From Streptomyces lasiicapitis (GTDB taxonomy: Bacteria > Actinomycetota > Actinomycetes > Streptomycetales > Streptomycetaceae): 64,000 nt of DNA. The stretch is taken from positions 1 to 64,000 of the forward strand of contig NZ_BMNG01000011.1 of the NCBI RefSeq assembly GCF_014646335.1, read 5' to 3'. The translations under genes and the position numbers were made by a program. Numbering within the stretch: position 1 is the stretch's first letter; every line of letters begins with the position of its first letter. This document shows positions 47,603-56,729 of this stretch, one piece after another. A model generated the notes under the pieces. That model had not been told where the DNA came from. It worked only from the letters and a program-made list of their open reading frames with translations, and ran no database searches.

Positions 47603-48295
47603 GTACGCCTCTGGTCAGCAGGGTCTGTGCCGCGAGGTAGGTCAGCATGATCCAGAAGTCGGGGCGGGGGGCCTGCGGCCAGTTCGCCACGTCGGTGGCG
47701 ATGAGGGTGTCCGACAGCAGGAAGAGGCCGCCGCCCGCCGCGGCCGCGAGGCCGAGGGTGGTCGCTCCGAAGGCCATCGCGGTGAGGAGCAGGCTGTAGC
47801 CCGCGACCGGGATCCGCATGTCCGACGGGAGGTCGGGCCACAGGAGCGCCACGGTGACGATCAGGGCGGAGGCGTACGTCCCGACGACGAAGGCGCCCCG
47901 GGCGCGGGCCGTGCCGTAGCCCTCGCCGTGTCGGCGGAACAGCGCCAGGTAGCAGACGTGGCCGACGGCGAAGGCGCCCATGCCCGCCAGGAAGACGGGG
48001 TCGGCGTCGGCCAGGAGGAGGGTGTCGCCGGCCCAGCCGCAGAGGAGCGCGGCCGTGAGCAGGCGGGGGCCACGCCTGAACGTCACGTACGCCGCAAGCA
48101 GGGGCATGAGCAGCGGCTTCAGGACGATGTGGCCCACGTCGGACCCGGCGGCGAGGCTGGCCAGGTCGCCCGCCGCGGCGAGGGCGAAGGCCACGAGCGT
48201 CCAGGTGCCGTAGCGGTCGCGCGGGGTGGGCGCAGGCGCATCGGCAGCCGCGACCGTGGGCACGGCCGGGGAGGGAGGGCCTTGCTGCGCCTTGT

Positions 48296-48299
<4 letters not shown>
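47571..48299 (-). CDS. Lysoplasmalogenase (YhhN/TMEM86 family)
   Basis: A 242-residue membrane enzyme of the YhhN/TMEM86 family with about eight helices. Conserved blocks are LKPLLMPLLAAYVTFR near residue 60, CGWAGDTLLLA and FAVGHVCYL, then GGGLFLLSDTLIA near 200. The family hydrolyses the vinyl-ether bond of lysoplasmalogens. Its GTG start overlaps the stop of the upstream sterol-desaturase-type gene (GTGA), so the two are one translational unit. Its 3' end overlaps the convergent CopD gene by 32 bases. Confidence 0.85.
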
Positions 48300-49207
<908 letters not shown>

Positions 49208-49305
49208 GCGTGCACCGTAGAACGGCCGTTGAGCCGCCGCTAGAGGTTGTTACTGATAAGTATTACCGCGGGTACGGCCCTGGTTTTTGGTGATCTCCGC
49301 CAAAG

Positions 49306-50046
49306 TCACACCCCGGCCGCCCCCAGCAGTGCCCCGGCACCGTACGTCACCGCCATCGCCAGCGCCCCGCCCGCCACGTTCCGCACGACCGCGGGCCGGA
49401 CCTGTGCCGATCCCAGCCGCGCGCTGCTGAAGCCGGTGAGGGCGAGCGCGCCGAGGACCGAGAGGACGGTGACGCCGAGGCGCCAGTCGGCGGGCGGCAG
49501 GACCATGGCGAGCAGCGGGAGCAGCGCGCCCGCGGTGAAGGCGAGAAAGCTCGCCCAGGCGGCGTGCCAGGGGTTGGTGAGCTCGTCGGGGTCGATGCCG
49601 AGCTCCACGCGCGCGTGGGCGCGCAGGGCGTCGCGTTCGGTGAGCTGTGCGGCGGCCTCGCGGGCCACGTCGCGGCTGAGCCCGCGGTCGGCGAGCAGGT
49701 CGGTCAGCTCGGCGAGTTCGGCCTCGGGCTGCTCGCGCAGTTCGCGCCTCTCCAGGGCCAGGGCTGCCTTCTCCGAGTCGCGCTGGGTGGACACGGAGAC
49801 GTACTCGCCCGCGGCCATCGACATGGATCCCGCGAGCAGCCCCGCGAGGCCCGCCGTCAGGATGGTGGCGCGCTCGCCGGTGGCGCCCGCGACGCCGACG
49901 ACGAGGCCCGCGGTGGACACGATGCCGTCGTTGGCGCCGAGGACGGCGGCCCGCAGCCAGTTGAGGCGGGCGCCGAGCGCGCCGCCGTGGGCCTCGTCGT
50001 GGACCGGCGCGGGGGAACCGCCCCCGTCGGGTGCCTGATCGCTCAC
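49306..50046 (-). CDS. VIT1/CCC1-family transporter
   Basis: A 246-residue member of the vacuolar iron transporter family. It has LNWLRAAVLGANDGIVSTAGLVVGVAGA (helix 1 with the conserved Asp), SMAAGEYVSVSTQRDSEKAALALERREL leading into the cytoplasmic metal-binding helical region (about 85-150), and three C-terminal helices. These proteins export or sequester Fe2+ or Mn2+ by proton exchange. It is not coupled to its neighbours. The start ATG at 50046 follows GGGTGAGCG. No iron-regulator box was recognised nearby. Confidence 0.9.
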   Translation of the reverse strand: MSDQAPDGGGSPAPVHDEAHGGALGARLNWLRAAVLGANDGIVSTAGLVVGVAGATGERATILTAGLAGLLAGSMSMAAGEYVSVSTQRDSEKAALALERRELREQPEAELAELTDLLADRGLSRDVAREAAAQLTERDALRAHARVELGIDPDELTNPWHAAWASFLAFTAGALLPLLAMVLPPADWRLGVTVLSVLGALALTGFSSARLGSAQVRPAVVRNVAGGALAMAVTYGAGALLGAAGV

Positions 50047-50110
50047 CCGGGGAGGGTCTCACCCGCGCCGCCGCACACGGGGCACCGGCGCGACCGTCAC
50101 CGCACCCGCG

Positions 50111-51361
50111 TCACCACACCCGCACCCCACCCCCCGGAGCGAACACCGGGCTCGTCGCCGCGGCCGGCGGTTCCTTCAGGGGCTCGGCGATCTCGCCGAC
50201 CGTGGGCCCCACCCGGGCCGCGATCGCGTCCAGCCGAGAGAGGTCGAAGCCGTACACACGGGCCGCGTTGCCGCCCGCCATCGCCGCGACCTCGTCGGCG
50301 GGCAGGCCCGCGTAGGCCGCGCGCAGGCCCTCGCGCGAGTAGGGGTGGGTGCCCTCGTCGTGCGGGTAGTCGCTGCCCCACATGATCTTGTCGAGGCCGA
50401 CGCGGTCGCGCAGCGCCGCCTCGTGCGGCCGCATGAAGCTGGCACCTACGTAGCAGTTGTCCCGCCACACCTCGGAGGGCCCCTTGCCCATGGCCTCGGA
50501 GAGACCTGCGCCGAACTTGGACTCGGCGGTGTCCCGGCGCGAGACGGCCGCGACGAGCCGCCCGTGGTAGTAGTCCAGCATCGCGAGCACGCCCGGGATC
50601 CAGCCGGAGCCCTGCTCGGTGAGGACCAGCTTCAGCTCCGGGTGGCGCCGGAACGCGCCGCCGAACATCAGGTGCCACAGCGCCCGGTGCGAGAACCACG
50701 TCGTCTCCACCATGAACACCGCGCGCGCGGCGGGCTCGTCGCCGAGCGGCGGCGACGCCGAACCCGCGTGGTGGTTCACGGGCACGCCGAGCTCGGCGCA
50801 GACGGCCCAGATCGGGTCGTACGTCTGCGAGTACAGCTCGGGAAGGCCCGACCCCGGCGGCGTACCGGGCACGAGGACCCCGCCGGTGAGCCCCGCGCCG
50901 ACCGACCGGCGGATCTCCGCGACCGCCTCGTCGACGTCGTTGAGGAGGATCTGGAAGACGCCCGCCCTGCGTCCGGGCGCCGCCGCGCAGAAGTCGGCGA
51001 GCCAGCGGTTGTGCGCGCGCAGGCCCGCCCAGCGCCGCTCGTACTCCTCGCGGGTCGGCGCCGGGGCCATCAGGGACGCCGAGGGGAAGAACGGCGGGAT
51101 GGTGTTGGGGAAGACGACCTCGGCGACGATGCCGTCGGCCTCCAGCTCGGCGACGCGGCGGTCGGAGTTCCAGTTGCGGTCGGCGGTGTCGGCGAGCAGG
51201 TCCTCGTACGGATTGACGTAGGTGGCCGCCCAGGCGTCGAAGGCGTCGTGGTGGCGCTTCTCCAGGTACGGCTTGTAGTCGAGGAGGTCGGCGCCGGCGT
51301 GGCAGTCGGCGGAGACGACGGTGTAGCGGTCGGTCGCGGCGTACGTCCTGGTGTCTGTCAT
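50111..51361 (-). CDS. Amidohydrolase family protein (COG2159 type)
   Basis: A 416-residue metal-dependent hydrolase or decarboxylase of the ACMSD-like amidohydrolase clade. It has VVSADCHAGADLLDYKPYLE near residue 16, HNRWLADFCAAAPGRR, the metal-ligand NHHAGSAS in the middle, and IMWGSDYPHDEGTHPY near 345, the catalytic aspartate strand. The start overlaps the stop of the upstream paralogue (ATGA). With a second amidohydrolase, an SDR and an acetoacetate-decarboxylase-like gene upstream, it probably belongs to one catabolic operon for an unidentified carboxylic or aromatic compound. Confidence 0.87.
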   Translation of the reverse strand: MTDTRTYAATDRYTVVSADCHAGADLLDYKPYLEKRHHDAFDAWAATYVNPYEDLLADTADRNWNSDRRVAELEADGIVAEVVFPNTIPPFFPSASLMAPAPTREEYERRWAGLRAHNRWLADFCAAAPGRRAGVFQILLNDVDEAVAEIRRSVGAGLTGGVLVPGTPPGSGLPELYSQTYDPIWAVCAELGVPVNHHAGSASPPLGDEPAARAVFMVETTWFSHRALWHLMFGGAFRRHPELKLVLTEQGSGWIPGVLAMLDYYHGRLVAAVSRRDTAESKFGAGLSEAMGKGPSEVWRDNCYVGASFMRPHEAALRDRVGLDKIMWGSDYPHDEGTHPYSREGLRAAYAGLPADEVAAMAGGNAARVYGFDLSRLDAIAARVGPTVGEIAEPLKEPPAAATSPVFAPGGGVRVW

Positions 51362-52644
51362 GGGGTCACCCCGAGCGTCGGGAAGTCGTGGTCGGTCAGC
51401 CAGTGGCGGCCCACCTCGCGCGAGCGCGCCCAGGACGCCGTCACGGCCTCCTGGTCGTCGGCCTGGCCGAGGTCGGCGGGGGTCGGGCCGATGCGGCGGG
51501 CCAACGGCGCGAGGCGCTCGGTGTCGAAGCCGAAGACCTCGGCGGCGGCCAGGCCCAGCATGCGGCGGGTCTCCGTCACGGGGATGTCGTGGAAGGTCTT
51601 CGCGAGCCACGCGCGCGTGTCGGGCCAGGTGCCCTCGGGGTGAGGGAAGTCGCTGCCCCACAGGATGTTGTCGACGCCGATCTCGTAGCGCTGGGCAAGC
51701 TCGCGGCGCTTGGTGTTGGTCGCGCAGACGAAGATCTGCCGGTCCAGGTACTCGTGCGGCGGGCGCTTCAGCTCGGCGAACGGCGACAGCTTCTTGCCGC
51801 CGTGCGCGCCCAGGTAGAGGCGGTCCATGAACCACAGCAGGTTCGGCAGCCACCAGCAGCCCGACTCCGCGACCCCGAACCTCAGCCCCGGGTGCCGCTC
51901 GAAGACCCCGGACCACAGCAGGAACCACAGGGGCCGCGCGGGCCACCACGTCACTTCGGAGACGTAGATCCCGAGATGGTCGCCGTACTCGTGGCGGGGC
52001 GCCGCCCCGGAGTGCGTGAGCACGGGCATCGCGCACTCGGCGGCCGCGGCCCACACGGGGTCGTAACGCCGGTCGTGGTAGGGCGCCTTGTCGACCCACA
52101 TGGAGGGGATCATCAGGGCGCCGAGCCCCGACTCCTTGGCGCGGCGCACCTCCGCCACCACCCGGTCGACGTCTCCGGTGACGGGCAGCAGGGCGACACC
52201 GCAGTGCCGTTCGGGATGCTGGGACACGAAGTCGGCGAGCCACCGGTTGTGCGCCTGCGCGCCCGCCATGCCGAGCTCGGGGTCCTGGTCTCCGGAGAGG
52301 CCGAGTCCCACGCCGAAGGGCGCGGCGGTCTGGCTGTCCACGGCGTCGGCGTCGGGGAAGACGACCTCGGCGGCCACCCCGTCGCCGTCCAGCTCCTTCA
52401 GCCGCTGCCCGGCGTCCCAGCCGCCCTTCAGGCCCTCCTCGTTGTCGCTGAACCACTTGGCGGCGAAGGCCTCGTTGCGGATGCCGAGCCGCGTCATCTC
52501 CTCACGGCGCCGCTCGCGCCCGGCGAGGAAGTCGTCGAAGTCCCGGTGGAACCGGGCGTCCAGATAGGGCCGGTACTCCTCGGTGGGCAGGCCGGCGTGG
52601 CAGTCGGAGGAGATGATCAAGTACGGATCGTGCTGAGCCGTCAT
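51358..52644 (-). CDS. Amidohydrolase family protein, paralogue
   Basis: A 428-residue protein of the same clade as its downstream neighbour. It has LIISSDCHAGLPTEEYRPYLDARFH at the N-terminus, HNRWLADFVSQHPERHCGVALLPV, THSGAAPRHEYGDHLGIYVSEV for the central metal ligand, and ILWGSDFPHPEGTWPD near 355. Paralogues in tandem may form a heteromer or act on successive substrates. ATG 52644 is used; an ATG at 52662 overlaps the SDR stop (TGATG) and would add six residues. It overlaps the next gene by ATGA. Confidence 0.87.
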   Translation of the reverse strand: MTAQHDPYLIISSDCHAGLPTEEYRPYLDARFHRDFDDFLAGRERRREEMTRLGIRNEAFAAKWFSDNEEGLKGGWDAGQRLKELDGDGVAAEVVFPDADAVDSQTAAPFGVGLGLSGDQDPELGMAGAQAHNRWLADFVSQHPERHCGVALLPVTGDVDRVVAEVRRAKESGLGALMIPSMWVDKAPYHDRRYDPVWAAAAECAMPVLTHSGAAPRHEYGDHLGIYVSEVTWWPARPLWFLLWSGVFERHPGLRFGVAESGCWWLPNLLWFMDRLYLGAHGGKKLSPFAELKRPPHEYLDRQIFVCATNTKRRELAQRYEIGVDNILWGSDFPHPEGTWPDTRAWLAKTFHDIPVTETRRMLGLAAAEVFGFDTERLAPLARRIGPTPADLGQADDQEAVTASWARSREVGRHWLTDHDFPTLGVTP

Positions 52645-52661
52645 CGTCAACTCGCAATCCA

Positions 52662-53546
52662 TCAGTCCAGGATGAAGCTTTCGAGGTACGAGGGGTTGGC
52701 GCGCTCCAGCATCGAGCGGGAGCGCGCGCGGATCTGCCGGTCGCTGTGCTCGCTGTCGGGGAGCATCCAGAAGCGGTCGGCGCGGAGGCCGTCCAGGACG
52801 TGCTCGGCGACCTCCTCGACAGGAGTGAAGGCCACCTCCTGCCCGGCCTCCCGCATGGCCGTCTCCCACTGGCCGAGGCTGCGGTAGGGCGCCCTGCGGG
52901 GGCGGGACTTGGCGTACCGCTCGGGGCGGTTGCGGTGCGACTCCCACAGGCCGGTGCGCAGCATGTGCGGGCCCGGGAACAGCACGGAGGCGCCCACGCG
53001 CGCGTGCTCCGCCTTCAGATGCGCGTACAGCGACTCCGTCATCGTCACGACGGCCGCCTTGGTCACCGCGTACACCGAAGCGGTGGGCAGCGGGGCGATG
53101 CCGCCGTCCCCGGAGGACGTGTTGACGACGTGCCCCTCCTCGCCGCCCGCGAGCATCCGCGGCACGAACGCCTGGATGCCGTGGAAGACCCCCCACACGT
53201 TGACCTCGAAGGCCCACCGCCAGTCGTTCGGCTCGTGCTCCCACATCCGGCCCTCGGCGCCGGAGCCGACCCCGGCGTTGTTGCACAGGACATGCACGGC
53301 ACCGAACCTGTCGTACGCGTCCTCGGCGAGCGCGAAGACCTGCTCGCGCACGCCGACGTCGACCACGCGCGCGTGCACCGTCGCCCCGTCCGCGCGCAGC
53401 CCGGCCGCCGCCTTCTCCAGGGCGCCCTCCTCGACGTCGGCGAGCACCACCGCCAGGCCCTCCGCCGCGAACCGGCGCGCGAGAGCGAGCCCGATGCCGC
53501 TCGCGGCGCCCGTCACGACGGCGATCTGTCCGGCGCGCAGCTCCAT
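52662..53546 (-). CDS. SDR-family oxidoreductase
   Basis: A 294-residue classical SDR. It has TGAASGIGLALARRFA near residue 13, DV near 66, NNAG near 90, the catalytic Ser in NTSSGDGG, and YAVTKAAV for Tyr/Lys. An extended C-terminal region of about 100 residues (RNRPERYAKSRPRRAPYRS...) sets it apart from FabG-like enzymes and may shape the substrate pocket. It sits between the acetoacetate-decarboxylase-like gene (1 bp upstream) and the amidohydrolases, so it is probably an alcohol or ketone step of the same pathway. Confidence 0.9.
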   Translation of the reverse strand: MELRAGQIAVVTGAASGIGLALARRFAAEGLAVVLADVEEGALEKAAAGLRADGATVHARVVDVGVREQVFALAEDAYDRFGAVHVLCNNAGVGSGAEGRMWEHEPNDWRWAFEVNVWGVFHGIQAFVPRMLAGGEEGHVVNTSSGDGGIAPLPTASVYAVTKAAVVTMTESLYAHLKAEHARVGASVLFPGPHMLRTGLWESHRNRPERYAKSRPRRAPYRSLGQWETAMREAGQEVAFTPVEEVAEHVLDGLRADRFWMLPDSEHSDRQIRARSRSMLERANPSYLESFILD

Positions 53547-53547
53547 C

Positions 53548-54345
53548 TCAGACGCTCCCCTCGGGCGGCCCGTCGAGGATCTGCCGCGGGTCGTCGTAGC
53601 GCTGGTGGATGTACGGAAGCAGCGCCTGCGCGCTCACCCGCTCCACCACCCGGCCGCGCTGGTCGCTCGTCTTCTCGCCAATGGTGATCTCCACAAGGCG
53701 GCGTACGTGGAGGTCGGCGACGGGGTCGTACATCGACTCCCGAAGCACCACGTCCCCGGTGACGCTCTCCAGCTTGCGGACCCGCTCGTTGCGCACGCAG
53801 TGCACGAGCACCGGATCCGCGTCGAAGCCCGAACCGTCCACACCGGGAAGGAACTTGAAGTAGAAGTCGGTCTTCGGCGCGGGCTCCGGCAGCGGCAGGG
53901 AACCGCTCACGGCCCCCCGCACCTCCACGAACGCGATGCCGTGCCGGGCCATGGCGGCCCGCACCACCAGGCCGTCCCGCTCGACGGTGACCTCGCCCAG
54001 CTTCTTCGGCTCCCCGAAGACCTCACGGCCGCCGGTCAGGGCCCGCTCGTGCGTCATCGGCATCACCAGCGGATACCAGCCCGCCACCCCGCCGTGCTCC
54101 GCGGCGACGGCCACCGAGCCCGCGCCCAGGGGGTAGCCGGCCAGGTCGACCTTGCTGATGTTGGCCCGCACCAGAGGGCGCGCCGTGGGTTTCAGGGGCG
54201 GCGGCAGGACGGCCGCCACCACGTCCGGATCGCTCTCCCACACGGCGACCACGCCCGTGGACCAGATGTCGGGGAGCTTGCTGCTCGCGGTGCGCGTCGC
54301 GGCGATCTCCGCCTCGGTGCGCGCCCCGTAGCGTACGCGTGCCAT
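53548..54345 (-). CDS. Acetoacetate decarboxylase family protein
   Basis: A 265-residue member of the ADC superfamily. VVAAVLPPPLKPTARPLVRANISKVDL and GWYPLVMPMTHERALTGGREVFGEPKKLGEV are visible; the lysine in FGEPKK aligns with the Schiff-base lysine of ADC. Many actinobacterial members are not decarboxylases but act on related keto compounds. ATG 54345 has AAGGGTGG upstream. It is the first gene of the minus-strand operon (ADC, SDR, two amidohydrolases) and is divergent from a TetR regulator across a perfect palindrome. Confidence 0.85.
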   Translation of the reverse strand: MARVRYGARTEAEIAATRTASSKLPDIWSTGVVAVWESDPDVVAAVLPPPLKPTARPLVRANISKVDLAGYPLGAGSVAVAAEHGGVAGWYPLVMPMTHERALTGGREVFGEPKKLGEVTVERDGLVVRAAMARHGIAFVEVRGAVSGSLPLPEPAPKTDFYFKFLPGVDGSGFDADPVLVHCVRNERVRKLESVTGDVVLRESMYDPVADLHVRRLVEITIGEKTSDQRGRVVERVSAQALLPYIHQRYDDPRQILDGPPEGSV

Positions 54346-54393
54346 GCCGTACCACCCTTCGCTGACGGTCCTGCCAGAGACTTGCGGGGGTTC

Positions 54394-54408
54394 TGTAACA
54401 CAGTTACA
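54394..54408. promoter_or_regulatory. TetR-type operator TGTAAC-ACA-GTTACA
   Basis: A perfect 15-bp palindrome in the 72-bp gap between the divergent ADC-type and TetR genes. It ends 10 bp before the TetR start codon. Arms TGTAAC/GTTACA are typical for TetR-family repressors that respond to small molecules. It should control both directions. Confidence 0.75.
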
Positions 54409-54417
54409 ACAGGAGCC

Positions 54418-55149
54418 GTGAAGGGTAAAGAGACGCGTACCCGCCTCGACCGCGAAACGGTTCTCGCCACCGCGGCGGACCTCGTCAAGCAGCACGGCCC
54501 CGCCGCCCTCACCATGCGCAAGCTCGCCGCCGAGCTCGGCACGGCCGTCACCTCGATCTACTGGCACGTCGGCAACCGCGAGTCGCTCCTCGACGCCCTC
54601 GTCGAACGCACCGTCGCCGACCTCGGCGAGATCCAGCCGACGGGCCGCACCCCCGCCCGGCGCGCGGCCTCCGTCGCGCGCGCCCTGCGCCGTCAACTGC
54701 GCGCCCACCCGCACCTCGTCGCGATGGTCCACGAACGCGGCCTGACCGACCGGATGTTCCTGCCCGCACAGCAGGCCCTCGCCCATGAGATGTACGCCGC
54801 CGGGCTGCGCGGCGCCCGCGCGGCCGACGCCGTGCGCGCCGTCCAGGTGCATGTCGTCGGCCACGTCCTGGTGGAGCGCAACCGCGAGCGCGCGCCGGTG
54901 CAACGCCCCGGCGAGCATCAGCTGTGGGAGGCGCGGACGGCCGGTCAGGACCCGGCCCTCGCCCGCGCGCTCGCCCGGCCCCTGGACGCGGAACGGCTGT
55001 TCACGCTGTCGGTGCGGGCGCTGGTGACGGGGCTGCTCGGGGCCGCGGGCGAGGTGGCCGCCGGGCTCGGGGACGAGGTGGCCGCCGGGGGCGCGGACGG
55101 GGCGACGGGCACCGACGAGAACGCGACGGCTTCCGGCCCTGGGAACTGA
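54418..55149 (+). CDS. TetR-family transcriptional regulator
   Basis: A 243-residue repressor-type protein. The N-terminal HTH (about 10-60) reads RETVLATAADLVKQHGPAALTMRKLAAELGTAVTSIYWHVGNRESLLDALVERTV. The C-terminal ligand-binding helices span about 75-210, ending in a Gly/Asp/Thr-rich tail (GGADGATGTDENATA). GTG 54418 follows AGGAG by 2 bases and the operator by 9. It probably represses the divergent ADC-SDR-amidohydrolase operon and itself, and is released by the pathway substrate. Confidence 0.92.
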   Translation: MKGKETRTRLDRETVLATAADLVKQHGPAALTMRKLAAELGTAVTSIYWHVGNRESLLDALVERTVADLGEIQPTGRTPARRAASVARALRRQLRAHPHLVAMVHERGLTDRMFLPAQQALAHEMYAAGLRGARAADAVRAVQVHVVGHVLVERNRERAPVQRPGEHQLWEARTAGQDPALARALARPLDAERLFTLSVRALVTGLLGAAGEVAAGLGDEVAAGGADGATGTDENATASGPGN

Positions 55150-55180
55150 CTGTCAGTCGCGGCCCGTATCCTCATGGACC

Positions 55181-56344
55181 ATGCTCGAAGACCGCACGAC
55201 CGCATCCCGGACAGAGGGGCCGGCGACGCCGACGGCCGCAGGGACGGGGACGACCGACGCGACGCCGCCGGGGCCCACGGCCCCCTGGCCGACCGCCTAC
55301 CCCTCGGGGTACGCGGTGGTCGACGTCGAGACCACCGGCCTGTCCAGGGACGACCGGATCATCTCGGCAGCGGTCTACCGCCTGGACGCCACGGGCGAGG
55401 TCGAGGACCACTGGTACACGCTGGTCAACCCGCAGCGCGACCCGGGCCCCGTCTGGATCCACGGCCTGACGAGCGACAAGCTCGCCGACGCCCCGCTCTT
55501 CGCGGACATCGCCGAGGAGTTCGCCACCCGCCTCGCGGACCGCGTCCTCGTCGCGCACAACGCCGTCTTCGACTGGTCGATGATCGCCAGGGAGTACGCC
55601 CGCGCGGAGCGCACCGCGCCCGTCCGCCAGCGCCTGTGCACCATCGCGCTCTCCAAGGAGCTCGGCCTGCCGCTGCCCAACCACAAGCTGGAGTCCCTCG
55701 CCGCCCACTTCGGCGTCGTCCAGCGCCACGCCCACCACGCCCTGGACGACGCGCGCGTGCTCGCCGAGGCGTTCCGGCCGAGCCTGCGGGCGGCGGCCGG
55801 CGGGGGTGTGCGGCTGCCGCTCCTGGAGTGCCGCCCGCTCACGGAGTGGGTCGACGGCGGGGCGCGTATCGGCCGCCAGAGCACGGGGCCGGGCGGGGGG
55901 CCGGGCGCGGGCTCCTGGGGAGGCAACTCCTCGTACCAGCAAGGGAATTGGCGCGCCTCCCGCAAGCGCCCCGCCTGCCCCTTCCCCAACCCCGGACGGT
56001 GGGAGGACGGCAAGCCGCTGAAGCAGGGCATGCGCGTCGCCTTCTCCGGGGACACCTCCGTGGACCGCGAGCTCCTGGAGGACCGCGCGTTCGAGGCCGG
56101 TCTGCACATCGCCACGAGCGTGTCGCGGCTCACGAGCCTGCTCGTCACCAACGACCCGGACTCGGGCACGTCGAAGACGACGAAGGCCCGCGCCTTCGGC
56201 ACCCCGGTCATCGACGAGGCGGCGTTCGGCCAGCTGCTCCAGGACGTGGCCCCGGCGGACGGCGCCGCCGCGGGTGCGTCCGGTAGGTCCAATACGCCGG
56301 GCTCATCCGGTACGCCCGGTGCGTCCTCCGCGTCAGACGGGTGA
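55181..56344 (+). CDS. DEDDh 3'-5' exonuclease with C-terminal BRCT-like region
   Basis: A 387-residue DnaQ-like exonuclease. The disordered N-terminus (about 1-40) is Thr/Pro-rich. The exonuclease domain (about 44-205) has ExoI VVDVETTGL, ExoII LVAHNAVFDW and ExoIII HHALDDARVLAEAF with the DEDDh histidine. A Gly/Ser-rich linker follows, then a C-terminal part near 285-365 (GMRVAFSGDTSVDRELLEDRAFEAGLHIATSVSRLTSLLVTND) that looks like a BRCT domain. Such proteins may act in DNA repair rather than as the polymerase III epsilon subunit. A -10 TATCCT at 55167-55172 points to a leaderless transcript. Confidence 0.85.
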   Translation: MLEDRTTASRTEGPATPTAAGTGTTDATPPGPTAPWPTAYPSGYAVVDVETTGLSRDDRIISAAVYRLDATGEVEDHWYTLVNPQRDPGPVWIHGLTSDKLADAPLFADIAEEFATRLADRVLVAHNAVFDWSMIAREYARAERTAPVRQRLCTIALSKELGLPLPNHKLESLAAHFGVVQRHAHHALDDARVLAEAFRPSLRAAAGGGVRLPLLECRPLTEWVDGGARIGRQSTGPGGGPGAGSWGGNSSYQQGNWRASRKRPACPFPNPGRWEDGKPLKQGMRVAFSGDTSVDRELLEDRAFEAGLHIATSVSRLTSLLVTNDPDSGTSKTTKARAFGTPVIDEAAFGQLLQDVAPADGAAAGASGRSNTPGSSGTPGASSASDG

Positions 56345-56408
56345 TTGCCGGGCGACTCGCCCGCCCACCGCTCGCCCCACACCACCGCCGCGTCCCACCC
56401 TGTGGCGC

Positions 56409-56642
56409 ATGGCACGTTGCGAGGTCTGTGGAAACGACTACGGCATGTCCTTCGAAGTGCACGCGCAGGGCGCGGTGCATGTCTTCGACTGTTTCGCCTG
56501 CGCCATCCACCGCATGGCGCCGATCTGCGAGCACTGCCGCTGCCGCATCATCGGGCAGGGCGTCGAGGTGGAGGGCCACTGGTACTGCGGGGCGCACTGC
56601 TCGCGGGCGGAGGGGATGGTGGGAATCGTCGACAAGGTCTGA
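56409..56642 (+). CDS. Small zinc-ribbon-like protein
   Basis: A 77-residue protein with at least three Cys-x-x-Cys-type knuckles: CEVCGNDYG, CFACAIH, CEHCRCRI and WYCGAHC. It resembles the metal-binding rubredoxin/LIM-like small proteins conserved in actinobacteria, and probably binds one or two zinc ions; its partner is unknown. ATG 56409 is chosen as the start of the Cys-rich block; the open frame extends upstream without conserved features. A good terminator follows 30 bp after the stop. Confidence 0.75.
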   Translation: MARCEVCGNDYGMSFEVHAQGAVHVFDCFACAIHRMAPICEHCRCRIIGQGVEVEGHWYCGAHCSRAEGMVGIVDKV

Positions 56643-56671
56643 GCGGGCTCGGCGCCTGCTGTGTGGGGGTC

Positions 56672-56704
56672 ACCCCCGACGGGGCCCCTCCCGTCGGGGG
56701 TGTT
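56672..56704 (+). terminator. Terminator after the zinc-ribbon gene
   Basis: ACCCCCGACGGG (56672-56683) pairs with CCCGTCGGGGGT (56690-56701), followed by GTTT. The stem is perfect (12 bp) and sits 26 bp ahead of the next gene. Confidence 0.75.
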
Positions 56705-56729
56705 TCACACGCGGGGTACCGTCGAAGTT

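Noticed and set aside
49240..49270. AT-rich TACT-GATA-AGTA repeat as an iron-regulator box for the VIT gene
   Set aside because: It lies downstream of the VIT gene and upstream of the hydroxylase gene, and does not match a DtxR or Fur consensus.
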